From: Verrucomicrobiales bacterium
Lineage (GTDB): Bacteria; Verrucomicrobiota; Verrucomicrobiia; Limisphaerales; UBA11320
DNA length: 64,000 bases
NCBI GenBank assembly: GCA_016793885.1
Contig: JAEUHE010000103.1
Coordinates: 1-64,000 of the forward strand
Direction of reading: 5' to 3'
Shown: positions 1 through 10,600 of the stretch, piece by piece
Layout of the letters: the number at the start of each line of letters is the position of its first letter
Numbering within the stretch: the first letter of the stretch is position 1
Translations under genes and position numbers: made by a program
Notes under the pieces: model-generated
The model's input: only the letters and a program-made list of their open reading frames with translations
Told to the model about the DNA's origin: nothing
Databases searched by the model: none

Positions 1-1
1 A

Positions 2-1336
2 ACCGTAGTCACCATTCGGAATCATCCGGCAGGCTCCCTCGACTCAACCTTCGTGGCAGACCCGATCCTGCGTGGCCAAGTGGGCCGTATCGGTTTCGCT
101 CCCGGTGGAAAAGTCTTCATCGATCATTCCCTGCCCTACAATCAATTGGGAACACCGAGCATCCTCAGACGGCTCAACGAGGATGGTTCGATGGATGGTC
201 TCTTCAAAAGCTCGATCCATCAGAACCTGGTCCACTGGGTCGCTCGCAACGACGGCGGGGTCTACGTGATCACGACCGACTTCTCACGGTTGCAAGTAGC
301 CAGCGTCGCGCCCGATGGAACCCAAGACGGATCCTTCCCTCGCGGCATCGGTTTCGCGAATGCATCGATTCTCGCCGGACCGGACGGTCGGCTCATCGGA
401 TGTCGTGACCTATACGACCAGGGTGAGGGGCCGCGGTGGAAACTCGTTCGCCTGAACCACGACGGCTCGGAGGACTCGAGCTTCCCAAGCCCGACGTTCG
501 GTTCACCTCCTAGGCTGATCGGCTTTTCTCCCGATCAAGGACTTCTGGTGCAAGGACTGCTCCTGGGGGGCTCGAGGTTAGGCTTTTGGAGGATCGATGA
601 GCATGGAAACGCCCTCTCGACGGCTTTCCCTGAGGACGCTTCCATCTATGGCAGTCTCCAACTCCTGCCTCAAGGTGGGCTCCTGGGCTTCCTGCACAGC
701 CCCGATACGGATGCAATCCCGTTCCGGTTCCGGCTCCGACGATTTCTCGCGGATGGGACTGAAGATCCGACGTTTCATTCGGACGTTACGACCGAGCAGG
801 GTTTTCCGGGGGCTGCGGGCGTAGTCACGCAACCCGATGGCAAGCTACTCGTCTGGGGCTCACCGCTTCGCTACGGTTCCAACACTGCCGGGGATCCGCT
901 CACCACATCCGTCCTTCGCCTTTGGCCGACGGGTGCCGTCGATGGCATTTTTGAGCTGGAGCCTGATGGCAATGCCTATATAGGCCAGCTGCTACCCGAT
1001 CCGACCGGGGGAATTCTGGCAACGCCGCTACGAGAAAGCTTCACACAAAGGGGCGACCTGCCCCTCGTCCGATTACTCACCGCCAGCGACACTTCCTTCA
1101 TCCTAGGTGCCGAGCCGCTCCCGAACGGAACGCTGCGACTGAAGCTCCATCTCGCCCTTGGTGAAGGGGTCGTAGTAGAGCGTTCGGAAGACCTGCAGGC
1201 CTGGCAGAGCGCTTCCGCGACCCTGACCCATCCCACGCACGAGTTCCTCGATCCGCTTGCCTCCGGCCAGGGACGTCAGTTCTACCGCATCCGCATCCAC
1301 AAGACCGGGCCAGCCATTGGTGAGGCACTACACTAG
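2..1336 (+). CDS. Delta-60 repeat beta-propeller protein, 5' end outside window
   Basis: The reading frame is open to the left edge, so the true start lies outside; the GTG at 53 falls inside a repeat and is not a start. Successive units carry the pattern D-G-S-x-D-x-x-F followed about 20 residues later by P-D/G-G-K/R, the signature of delta-60 (DUF5122) repeats, which form beta-propellers in large exported proteins. The last 60 residues form the C-terminal module shared with other proteins here (V-E-R-S-E-D-L-x-x-W, then Q-F-Y-R-I-R eight residues from a short tail). No catalytic residues are visible, so a surface or adhesive role is inferred only. A hairpin lies just past the stop. Family call is good; function is unknown. 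Confidence 0.8.
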   Translation, partial: TVVTIRNHPAGSLDSTFVADPILRGQVGRIGFAPGGKVFIDHSLPYNQLGTPSILRRLNEDGSMDGLFKSSIHQNLVHWVARNDGGVYVITTDFSRLQVASVAPDGTQDGSFPRGIGFANASILAGPDGRLIGCRDLYDQGEGPRWKLVRLNHDGSEDSSFPSPTFGSPPRLIGFSPDQGLLVQGLLLGGSRLGFWRIDEHGNALSTAFPEDASIYGSLQLLPQGGLLGFLHSPDTDAIPFRFRLRRFLADGTEDPTFHSDVTTEQGFPGAAGVVTQPDGKLLVWGSPLRYGSNTAGDPLTTSVLRLWPTGAVDGIFELEPDGNAYIGQLLPDPTGGILATPLRESFTQRGDLPLVRLLTASDTSFILGAEPLPNGTLRLKLHLALGEGVVVERSEDLQAWQSASATLTHPTHEFLDPLASGQGRQFYRIRIHKTGPAIGEALH

Positions 1337-1350
1337 CTCCTTCGAAGATT

Positions 1351-1372
1351 GGAGGGTCTCTTTAGACCTTCC
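1351..1372 (+). terminator. Hairpin after the delta-60 gene
   Basis: GGAGGGTCT (1351-1359) pairs with AGACCTTCC (1364-1372) across a CTTT loop, giving nine pairs with one G-U. It starts 15 nt after the stop codon. There is no T-run after it, so it may be a 3'-end stabilising hairpin rather than an intrinsic terminator. Confidence 0.4.
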
Positions 1373-1477
1373 CAAGACGACCGAATCTCTGATAGGGTTC
1401 AAGGTTGAGTATCCGTGAACGATGACTTTAGGGAGGCTCAAGAACGAAGGAACAGAACCTAGTTGAGAAGAGGTCGT

Positions 1478-4400
1478 ATGACAATCGAGGCAAAGTACAA
1501 GGCGAAGAAGTGGCAGCATGTCGCATTTTGGTTACTGCTAGCCGTGTGCAGTGGAAGAGTTTGGGCATTCGACCAGCTGAACGTCGAGATCGTCGGCGAC
1601 CAACTGCGCATTCACCACTCAGGGAACACGAATTTCTATCACGTGCTGCTGCGCGGCGATCAGCCCCAGGCTGTCCACACACCCGTGTCCATCCACGGAC
1701 CCAAAGTCGGGGAGGAACTCTTTTCAGTGACGATCGAGCCCGGGCAACCAACCCGCTTCTTCCAAGTGCACCGCTACCCAGTGGAGGTGCCGGCTGACCA
1801 GGACCAGGACAGCATGAACGATGTCTATGAACTCCGATACCCGGTCACTCTCAATCCCTTGAATCCGGCCGACGCAACGGCCGATGCGGATGGAGATGGC
1901 CTCATCAATCGCGAAGAAGCGCGGCGGGGAAGCGACCCGTCGCTGATCAACCCCGGGACGGTGCTCGAAACGGCACCAGCAGCTCAGGAAGCGGGTGTCG
2001 CCGTCACCCGCGAAACGATCATTCGACTGACTCAACCCCTCGCGGCGAACGCCACCCTCACCACCGCGAGGCTCAACGCGACCGCAGCCGGGCGATCCAT
2101 TCTATCCCGGCCGAATCTCTCCCTCGACCGACGCACCATCACCCTCTTTTATCTGGAGAATCTGCCGGCCAATGAATCCGTCACCGTCACCTTGAACGGC
2201 AATGGTCTGAAACTGTCCAGCGGACAAGATCTCGATGCCAATGGAGATGGCCAGCCCGGAGGAGTTCTGACTTTGGTGTTCCAAACCTTGGGCATCGCAG
2301 CGGATCTCAACACGGGAATCTCAGGCGTGGTGTACGATTCCGAACGCATCAATCAAACGAATCGTCCGCTAGCGGGGGTTACCATCACCGTCGACGGCGC
2401 GGAGGAGACCTTGCGCGCCATCACCGATGAACGCGGACGGTTTACCCTGTCGCCCTGTCCGACTGGACGGTTCTTTGTTCACATCGATGGACGCACCGCC
2501 GACCTCAGCTCCTGGCCCAACGGGGACTATTACCCGTTCATCGGCAAAGCCTGGACGGCCATTCAAGGTTCGCACGACAATCTCGCGACTCCCACTGGTG
2601 AGATCTTCCTTCCGCGCATTCGTCAGGGAAGCCTGAGGTCGGTATCGAGTGTTTCCGAAACCAAGGTTGGCTTCCCCTCCTCGGTGGTAGCGGCCAATCC
2701 CACCCTGGCAGGCGTTTCTATTACCATACCGCCCAACTCCCTGTTTGCCGACAACGGGCAACGCGGAGGCAGAGTCGGTATCGCTCCCGTTCCTCCCGAT
2801 CGCCTGCCCGAACCCTTGCCAGGCGGACTCAAATTTCCCTTGGTCATCACTCTCCAAACCGACGGCCCATCCAACTTCGATCAGCCCGTCGCCGTTCAGT
2901 TCCCCAATCTTCCCGATCCCACCACCGGCAAACTACTGGAGCCCGGCGCAAAGTCGGCGCTCTGGAATTTCAATCATGATACCGGAAGATGGGAAATGCA
3001 GGGTACCATGACGGTCTCGGCCGATGGCCAGTTCGTCGTGTCCGACCCCGGAGTCGGGTTGCGACAACCCGGGTGGAACGGAGCCGCACCAGGCTCCTCA
3101 CCCGTTCCCCCGCCCCCCCCTGGGCCGCCCCCGCCGCCCGATCCAACGCCCTGCCCTCCTGAATCCGGTGTCGGGCCGGTGGTTGATGTGGTGCTGGATG
3201 TTGCCAAATGCGCGGCCGATCTTCTGCGCCTCGGTGAAGTCGCCCAAGGGGGGATTGACATCCTGAGCGGCATCAGCCAAATGCTGCAATCAGCATTCAG
3301 CATGTACAGCGCCGCGAGCCAGGCGCAGACTGACCCCACGCTCCTGCTCCGGCCGATCATCACATCGCTCACCGGACAGAAGGAAGTCGTTTTGGGGATC
3401 GTGGAGCTTTTCAACACGGCGAATCCGGCCGCCGAGATTACGGATGCCCTCAGCTGCATCGCGAGTCTGGCCAGCAGCGGCGTTACCGCCCAGTGTGCGT
3501 TAACTTGCCGCTCTCAGGACCCGGACTGTGTCGATTTGATGAATCTTTTCAAGTCGATCGAATTTGCTGTGAGCGCCATCGATTCGATCGCGACCGGCAC
3601 GATCGCCTTCGAACCGGTTTGCCTTGGCCTTGACCTCCTTGCTGGCCTGCTTCCACAGCCGACGGCGCTCTCGCCGCAGGCCAACGGGCCGGGAGGCCCC
3701 AGTCTCGCGACGACCCCCCAGCAATGGCTGGACGTCATCGTGCCCCTTCAAGCCGAGCTCCTGAACTTCCAAACAGAAGTGAGCAATCGAGTCGCTTGGG
3801 GCAATGTGGTTTTGGAAAGACTACCCCAGATCGTTGAGCAGTCGTCCCGCCTGGCTTGGGAACAAGGGGCGTTCATCGGAGCCTCCGTCCTGGTGGAAGG
3901 CTCCGACGGATCGCTGTTCCGCAGCACTGTCCCGTTCGATGGCGTGCTTCCTCTGCCCGTGGCCGCGGCCGGAGTGAACTATGCCGTTTTCGTTTACCAT
4001 CCTTTCACCCAGCGGAACGCCTATTGCGAGTATGTCGGCGCGGTAGTCGGCACCCCCTTCAGCGTTCCGGCCCCGGTACCCGGAAGCCTGCCCGGTTCCC
4101 GGGACCCGGCGGACGCGGATCAAGACGGTCTGCCTAACTTCGCGGAAAGAGTGGTCGGGTCGAATGCGCAGCTCGCCGATACCGATGACGATGGCGTGCA
4201 GGATCTCGTCGAACTCCAGCAGGGCACCAACCCGCTCTTGAAGGAAAACGCATCGCTTCGCCCCATCGTATCGATCGATACTCCCGGTGATGCGCGGGAT
4301 GTCGCCGTCGTAGGCCATCTTGGCTTAATAGCCGATGGACCCGCCGGCCTCGGCGTCTATGATCTCTCCAACGTCACGACTCCCCTGTTCATCAGCCGCC

Positions 4401-7400
4401 TCGATACCCCGGGAGAAGCCTACGGAGTGGCCGGCGAAGGCAATCGGTGCGCCGTGGCCGACGGGCTGAACGGTGTGGCAGTGATCGATCTGAGCAGCCC
4501 CTCCTCGCCTACGATCCTCGCGCAACATTCCTTCTTCCCCTCCGATTCGACAAGCATCGCGGTACACGACGGATTTGCCTATGCCGGGGTCCGCGCCTCC
4601 GGAGTTGCGGTGATCGATCTGCCCACTGGCGAACTCGTGCAGGTGACCCCCATCGGTGACGATGTCGACAACCTCACCATCGCTGGAAATCGACTTTACG
4701 TCCTGGGCCGTTCGCGTCTGGAGATCCGCGAATTGCTGACGGGAGGACTGCGGAAGCTGGGTGAATTTCCGCTGCCCTTCTCCTGGCGGACCGTACCCGG
4801 CCGTACTCCACCCCGAGCGCTCAGCGTCCTGGACAACCTGGTTTACATTGGTCACTTCGGCGGCTTTTCGGTGATCGATGTCGCCAACCCGGAGAGTCCT
4901 CGACTCGTCGGTGAACCTCCGTTCACTCAAGCCGCAGTGAGCGATATCAAGCCCGCTGCAGGAAACATCCTGCTCACCATCACTAGCTTTGCCGGCCCCG
5001 CTACCTTGGCCCTGACGACCTACGACTGGTCTCAACCCTCGAACACCACGGCATTCATCGCCACCCGTTCGGTAGGGGGGGAGCCGCATGCCTTGGTCGA
5101 GCATCAGGGCCATGCCCTGATCGCCAAGGGACCAGAAGGTCTCCAAGTGGCCCAGTTCTTCTTGCCCGAGGTGGACGATGAAGTCCTGGTCAGCTTCGCG
5201 CTCACCATCCCGGCCCGGCTCAACTCCGGGGTGAACCACCGTTTGAGACCGGTGTTCGGTGCGCAACGACGCGTGGCCCAGGCGGAGCTCTTGGTCGACG
5301 GTGTCGTGGTGGCCTCCAGCAGCAGTTGGCCCTTCGAGCTGTCATGGACGCCGCCCATCACGCCCACCAGCCGCCCAGTTTCGGTCGTAGCGCGGGTGAC
5401 CGGATTCACTGGAGTAGTCTCATCCAATGGACCAGCTCAAGTGACTCTGGATCCCCCACCAACGGTTCCCGTCGTCCTGAGGCAGTATCCGCCACACGGC
5501 TCATCGAACTCCGTCGTCGCACACATCGATTTGCTCTTCGATCAACCCCTGAACTCTCAGGCTCTCTCGGTAACCGGGGCAACGCTCACCTACTGGGGCA
5601 ACGACGGAGTTCCCGGAACGGGTGACGATCAGCAGTTCAGCCCGAGCGAACTCCGACTGCTCCCGGGAGGGCGACTGCTCCGGGCCTCAGGCTTTGGAGC
5701 GCTGCCAGCAGGAAGTTTCGAGCTGAGTCTGGCACCCGCCATCCTGGTGGGGACCAATGGCCAGCCTTCGTCGGCGGAGGTGAGAACGCAGTTCATCCGC
5801 GTCCAACCGACGCCCACCCTGGTATGGAACACCGATCAAAGCGGGGATTGGTTCGATGCCGCCAACTGGAGTCCAGCTCGCCTGCCAGAGCCGACCGACA
5901 TCGTGCTGATCGACCGTCCGACCGCCAATCCCACCATTACCATCAGCGACCTCAATGGCAGCGTCAGCATCGCGGCGCTCGTGTGTCGCGAACGTCTTCA
6001 GGTCTCCGGAGGCGATCTGCTGGCGGCCGGGCCGCATCAATCGGAACTCTCGGGTGAGGTCCTCACGTCGGGGGCGGCCACCTTCCGTGCGGGTCGCGGA
6101 GCCCTGCTCGCGATCCCCGGCCTGGTCCAAGGCTCGGGGCGCTTCATCGCCGGACTCGGTGGGCGGTTCGCACTCGATCCCTCCCCAGGGGTCATTGAGT
6201 TACCCAACTACCTTGCCGCAACCGCAGGCACCGCGGTGTCCTTCGAAGCCAACGCCGACTCCTGGATCAACGCACCGCGTTTGGAGGGATCAGAAAATTG
6301 GAGCCTGTTCACCAAGGCGTTCTCGGGTCAGGTTTCATTGGGCTCCTTAGGGCCCGACCTGACCCAGCGAGTATCACTCCAAGCAGAGGCACGCGGATCC
6401 ATTCTGGTCCCCTCCCTGAGGAGCCTGAACGGAATCTCCGCCCGGGATAGCTCCTTCACGACTCTCACCGGAGGAAGACTCGAGACGCCGAGCCTCGAGA
6501 CCGTTCGGTTCGTCAACATCTTCGTGAACGATAGCAGCTCGGCTTGGAAGGCAGCCAACTTGAACCAGTTTGGCGATGGGGAGTTGCAGTTCACCGGTGG
6601 GACGCACGCCCTACGAATGACCACCCTCAGCAACTCCCTGTTCAGTGCCCAAGGAGGAGCGCGCGTCACCTTTGAAAGGTTGAGTGTGTGCGCCGGGCTG
6701 GGATTTCCTGCGCTCAATGCCCGCGAGGCCTCGGTGCTGGAGTTTCCCGTCTTGCGGGAGCTCCATGGTCCGATTTCCGGGATCTTCCCCGCGAGTCTTA
6801 CGGTGCGGGCCGACTCAGGGGCCGTCGTGCGAATGCCAGCCCTGGATCAATCTCCCACCGGACGGGTGATCTTTGTCGCGGAGGGATCCAATAGCGTGGT
6901 TAGCCTAAACGGGATTCGGAGAATGGATGGGGCGGCCTCCGGAACCCCTGGCTCCCTCGAAACCCAGAACGGCGGGCTCATCGAACTTCCGCTCCTTGAG
7001 CGGATCGAAAATACCGGCATCGTGTTGCGGGAATCGGGTCGACTCAGCACCGGCAGCACCCCCCTCGACATATTCCGGGCGGAAGTGTCCATCGGGTCGA
7101 ATGCGATTCTGACCGCCAACGAACTTCGGGTGCAAACCAATGGAATCGTCAGTGGAACCGGACGCTTGGTAGGATCCTTGGTGAACCGAGGAATCATCCG
7201 TCCAGCCGGAGCGACGACCGCGGGTGCTCTCACCATCGAGGGCGCCTATACGCAGGCACCGACAGGGAAGCTAGAACTCGACGTAAGAGGCACCGGTCAA
7301 ACGCAATTTGACGCGCTGATCATTGGCGGCTCGGCAACGCTGGACGGCACGCTGGCCGTCGTACGCAGTGGCGGGCTCAACTTCGCCTCCGGGCAGCGGT

Positions 7401-7522
7401 ATGAGGTGATGAGATTCGCCAGCCGATCAGGCGACTTCAGCGCTAGCACTGGTCTCGACCAAGGCGCGATCAACTTGCAGCGAATCTACTCCAACACTGT
7501 CCTAGAGTTGGTCGCGCCTTAA
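1478..7522 (+). CDS. Giant exported multi-domain adhesin-like protein (2014 aa)
   Basis: The start is the ATG at 1478, preceded by AGAAGAGG five nt upstream; an in-frame TTG at 1463 is less likely. A signal peptide (hydrophobic W-L-L-L-A-V core, cut after V-W-A) opens the protein. In order I see a module resembling the shared C-terminal one (to ~105), an Asp-rich calcium-binding TSP3-like stretch (~106-145), a Big_5-type Ig domain, a carboxypeptidase-regulatory-like domain (~275-345), a ZU5-like region, a Pro-rich linker (~541-565), a helical Cys-containing part, a second TSP3 stretch (~876-917), LVIVD-type propeller repeats (~927-1228), Ig/Big_5 domains, and from ~1447 an autotransporter-passenger-like region starting W-x-x-A-A-N-W. 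This composition fits a surface adhesin; ligand and anchoring are unknown. Confidence 0.8.
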   Translation: MTIEAKYKAKKWQHVAFWLLLAVCSGRVWAFDQLNVEIVGDQLRIHHSGNTNFYHVLLRGDQPQAVHTPVSIHGPKVGEELFSVTIEPGQPTRFFQVHRYPVEVPADQDQDSMNDVYELRYPVTLNPLNPADATADADGDGLINREEARRGSDPSLINPGTVLETAPAAQEAGVAVTRETIIRLTQPLAANATLTTARLNATAAGRSILSRPNLSLDRRTITLFYLENLPANESVTVTLNGNGLKLSSGQDLDANGDGQPGGVLTLVFQTLGIAADLNTGISGVVYDSERINQTNRPLAGVTITVDGAEETLRAITDERGRFTLSPCPTGRFFVHIDGRTADLSSWPNGDYYPFIGKAWTAIQGSHDNLATPTGEIFLPRIRQGSLRSVSSVSETKVGFPSSVVAANPTLAGVSITIPPNSLFADNGQRGGRVGIAPVPPDRLPEPLPGGLKFPLVITLQTDGPSNFDQPVAVQFPNLPDPTTGKLLEPGAKSALWNFNHDTGRWEMQGTMTVSADGQFVVSDPGVGLRQPGWNGAAPGSSPVPPPPPGPPPPPDPTPCPPESGVGPVVDVVLDVAKCAADLLRLGEVAQGGIDILSGISQMLQSAFSMYSAASQAQTDPTLLLRPIITSLTGQKEVVLGIVELFNTANPAAEITDALSCIASLASSGVTAQCALTCRSQDPDCVDLMNLFKSIEFAVSAIDSIATGTIAFEPVCLGLDLLAGLLPQPTALSPQANGPGGPSLATTPQQWLDVIVPLQAELLNFQTEVSNRVAWGNVVLERLPQIVEQSSRLAWEQGAFIGASVLVEGSDGSLFRSTVPFDGVLPLPVAAAGVNYAVFVYHPFTQRNAYCEYVGAVVGTPFSVPAPVPGSLPGSRDPADADQDGLPNFAERVVGSNAQLADTDDDGVQDLVELQQGTNPLLKENASLRPIVSIDTPGDARDVAVVGHLGLIADGPAGLGVYDLSNVTTPLFISRLDTPGEAYGVAGEGNRCAVADGLNGVAVIDLSSPSSPTILAQHSFFPSDSTSIAVHDGFAYAGVRASGVAVIDLPTGELVQVTPIGDDVDNLTIAGNRLYVLGRSRLEIRELLTGGLRKLGEFPLPFSWRTVPGRTPPRALSVLDNLVYIGHFGGFSVIDVANPESPRLVGEPPFTQAAVSDIKPAAGNILLTITSFAGPATLALTTYDWSQPSNTTAFIATRSVGGEPHALVEHQGHALIAKGPEGLQVAQFFLPEVDDEVLVSFALTIPARLNSGVNHRLRPVFGAQRRVAQAELLVDGVVVASSSSWPFELSWTPPITPTSRPVSVVARVTGFTGVVSSNGPAQVTLDPPPTVPVVLRQYPPHGSSNSVVAHIDLLFDQPLNSQALSVTGATLTYWGNDGVPGTGDDQQFSPSELRLLPGGRLLRASGFGALPAGSFELSLAPAILVGTNGQPSSAEVRTQFIRVQPTPTLVWNTDQSGDWFDAANWSPARLPEPTDIVLIDRPTANPTITISDLNGSVSIAALVCRERLQVSGGDLLAAGPHQSELSGEVLTSGAATFRAGRGALLAIPGLVQGSGRFIAGLGGRFALDPSPGVIELPNYLAATAGTAVSFEANADSWINAPRLEGSENWSLFTKAFSGQVSLGSLGPDLTQRVSLQAEARGSILVPSLRSLNGISARDSSFTTLTGGRLETPSLETVRFVNIFVNDSSSAWKAANLNQFGDGELQFTGGTHALRMTTLSNSLFSAQGGARVTFERLSVCAGLGFPALNAREASVLEFPVLRELHGPISGIFPASLTVRADSGAVVRMPALDQSPTGRVIFVAEGSNSVVSLNGIRRMDGAASGTPGSLETQNGGLIELPLLERIENTGIVLRESGRLSTGSTPLDIFRAEVSIGSNAILTANELRVQTNGIVSGTGRLVGSLVNRGIIRPAGATTAGALTIEGAYTQAPTGKLELDVRGTGQTQFDALIIGGSATLDGTLAVVRSGGLNFASGQRYEVMRFASRSGDFSASTGLDQGAINLQRIYSNTVLELVAP

Positions 7523-7530
7523 GGGTTGTT

Positions 7531-7555
7531 AGGGAGGGAGGCACCCCCTCTCCCT
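7531..7555. terminator. Hairpin between convergent genes
   Basis: AGGGAGGG (7531-7538) can pair with CCTCTCCCT-type sequence ending at 7555 with one G-U pair. It sits nine nt after the stop of the 2014-residue gene, in the 156-nt gap before the opposing gene's stop. No T-run is present, so termination is only suggested. Confidence 0.3.
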
Positions 7556-7678
7556 CTCAGTTCAACGGCCTGGGGGCAGTTCCCGAAAAGGATCTGCCAC
7601 ACCCAGCCCTTTTCCCAACCCTTTTGTCCGCGGCGCCGACCACCTCTTTCGACTCGGGAGCAAGCAACCCTGAGTCGG

Positions 7679-10600
7679 TTAGTCAGGGCGTAGCCGGTAG
7701 AACAGTTGTGGCATATCGGCGGGAATTGGGCCAATAAATTGGCTATGTTCGGTTCGGTTCGTAAACGTAAGCAGGTCGATCCAGTCTACCAAATTCGTCG
7801 AAGTGTCCATTCTGTATACTTGATTTACTACCCCTTGCAACGGGATATGAAAGCCACCTTCAGGCCTCGCGATCGGGTGACCTAATTCCGTCAAAAACCG
7901 CCCAGATTGTATAATGTCCCCACGATTTCCAATGACCAGCAACCGACCGTCGAGGAGCGCCACCTGGTGCTGATTCTCGAAGGTGCGCGAGGCCCGACGC
8001 GTCCAGTTTAGAAGGTCGGGCGAGGTGGTGATGGTGCCGTTGTTGCCCACCACGATCCACAGGCCGTGTGCCCAGGTCGCGGCCCGGAGGTTTCCGCCCT
8101 GAGGGAAGCTGGAGTTGTAACTCCCCCCTTCGGCGGTGGTGATAACCACGCCGTCGTTGGCCGCAAACAGGAACAGCTCGTTGGCGAAGGCGACGCCTCG
8201 GAGGTTCTTGCCGCCATCGTAGTTCATCTGCGTCCAGGTGAGGCCATCGAAGGAGCGGAAGACAGAGCCGTTCCGGTTGTCGAAACCGTCGCCGGCGATC
8301 AGGAACATGCCGTTGCCGTGGGCCACCGCGTTGAGATCGTGGGGCGGAGTGGTGAAGGTCGAGCCCCAGTTCACACCGTTCGTCGAGCGCACAACCGTCC
8401 CCTCCGTGCCGACGGCGATCCACTGCCCCTCGGCATAGGTGATGCCCTTGAGCGAGCTTGTGGTGCCCGTGTCATGAGCGATCCAGTCCACGCGGTTGGA
8501 CGAGGTCAGGACGATGCCCGGTTCCCCAACGGCGACCCACAGTCCGCCACCCCAGGTGACCCCGTGCAAATCGTTGGTTACTCCGGAAGGCTGCGTCGCA
8601 TAATGAACGCCGTCCATGCTGGCAAGGATGCTGCCCCCCTTGCCCACGATCACGAGCACACCGTCGGCGCCGTGCATCCCATCGAGATCGCGCGTGATAC
8701 CAAGGTTCTGTCTCGTCCAGTCCGTGCCATCGGTCGAAGTGATGACGGTGCCGTTCTCGCCGGTGGCGATGAACAGCCCGCCCGAGAAATCGATCGTCTC
8801 CAATCGGTCCGGCGTGCCCGACGAAACGGCGGTCCAGACGGCGGTGTCGACGGAGGTGATCAGCTCACCGCGCGCGCCGACAGCCACAAACCGGCCTACC
8901 CCATACGTCACACCGAGCAGCCGCCGCGTGGTTATCGGCGGGCGGGCCACCCAGGACACCGAGTCCGGGGAGACGAGGATCGAGCCATCGTCACCCACCG
9001 CAACGTACAAACCGTCGGCGTAGGTGACGCCCTCCACCTGCAGCTTGACGCTCCGCGCCAGCACCCAGTTTGTGCCATCGGTTGAAACGATGACGGAACC
9101 GGAGCCGCCGGCGATGAAGCGGCCATTGCCGTAGCCGACACACTGCTGAGCGTAAAGGCCATCCATCGGAACACGCTCCCACCGAAGGCCGTCGGTGGAA
9201 TGCAAAAGCAGCGTGCTCAATCCCGGCGCTGAGCCCACGGCGACGAAACGGCCCTGCGCGTGCGTCACGCCGTTCAAAAAGGTTCCGGCGGCGGTGTATC
9301 GGTAGGCCCAGTTGGTCCCGTCCGCCGACGAGAGGATCGTTCCACCCCCGCCAACCGCCACGAACAGCCCGCCGCCGTACGTAACGCCGTTGAGGGAGAC
9401 ATCCGCGCGACCGCTCTGCAGAGCCCAGTTTGAGCCGTCCGGCGATGTCAGGATCGTGCCCCGTTCCCCGACGGCAACGAACTGATTGGTCCCGTGCGCC
9501 ACGGCCAGCAGCGGATGCGATTGCGGCAGCGGGTTGCGCCGCGTCCAGCGGTCGAGTGGACCCGAGGGGGTGACGGTGAGCGTCGCCACCCTGCTCGTGG
9601 CGCTGCCGAAGGAGTTGCTGGCGATGATGCGGTAACCGCCCGCGTCCGCCGCCGTGACGTCAAACAGGTTGAACCCGCCCAGGTCATTGAAACTCGCGTC
9701 GTAGGTGAAGGGCACGGCGATGTCCGTGCCATTCTGTTCCAGGAAGTATTCCGGAGGCGGTCCGCCGCGAGCCCGGGCCGTGAGGCGGACAATGGCGCCT
9801 TCCACGACCGACTGGTCGGCCGGCTGCGCCGCAAAGACCGGTGCCTGGTAACTCACGTCCAGCCTCACCACGCTGCTCGTCGTCATGCCAGCGACATTGC
9901 CGGCGGTGAAGGAATACTCGCCCGCGTGGTTGGGAGCCACCGAGAGCAACGCCATGGGAACATTGGTTTCCCCGGGCAGATCCATGCCATTGAAGCGCCA
10001 TTGGACCCGGGACGGACTGCCTACGTAGGACGCATGCAGGATCACATCGTCGCCGACCAGGGAGGAGGCACTCCCGATCGAGAAGCCAGGCTGAGCCCAG
10101 GTTGGCGGGGCGTAATAGACGGTAATGGCGATCGGCGGGCTAGTGGAGACGGAGGAGGCAGAGGTCACCACGACCGAATAGTCTCCCGCCTCACCGGCTT
10201 GAAGCGGTTCGAGGAAATGGCAGGAGTTGGTTGCCTCTGGCAAATCCGTGCCATTGAAGCGCCATTGATAGCTCAACGGTTCCGGCAGCGACGTCTCCAG
10301 GCAAAGAGACTGAGAACTTCCGATGGCGAAAGGCGGAAAGCCGCTTGCGAAGTAAGCCAGCACTGGCTCCGGCTCGATCACGCTGACGACAGCCACCGCG
10401 CTAGTCACCACCCCCAGTATGTTGCTGGCTACGACGGAATAGCGGCCGCTCTGGTCGGTCTGCACGTTGAAGCGGGACAGACAGGAATCCGTCTGTCCCA
10501 GCAAGTTGGTGCCGTTGAACTGCCACTGGACCGACGGACGCGGACCACCGGACACCGACGCACAAAGCATGACATGGCTGCCGACGGTCGTAGGACTGTG

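Noticed and set aside
8066-9085. Long plus-strand open frame opposite the RCC1/kelch-like gene
   Set aside because: It is antisense to well-supported repeat units; its composition (Arg, Gly, Pro, His rich) is that of a shadow frame in GC-rich DNA.
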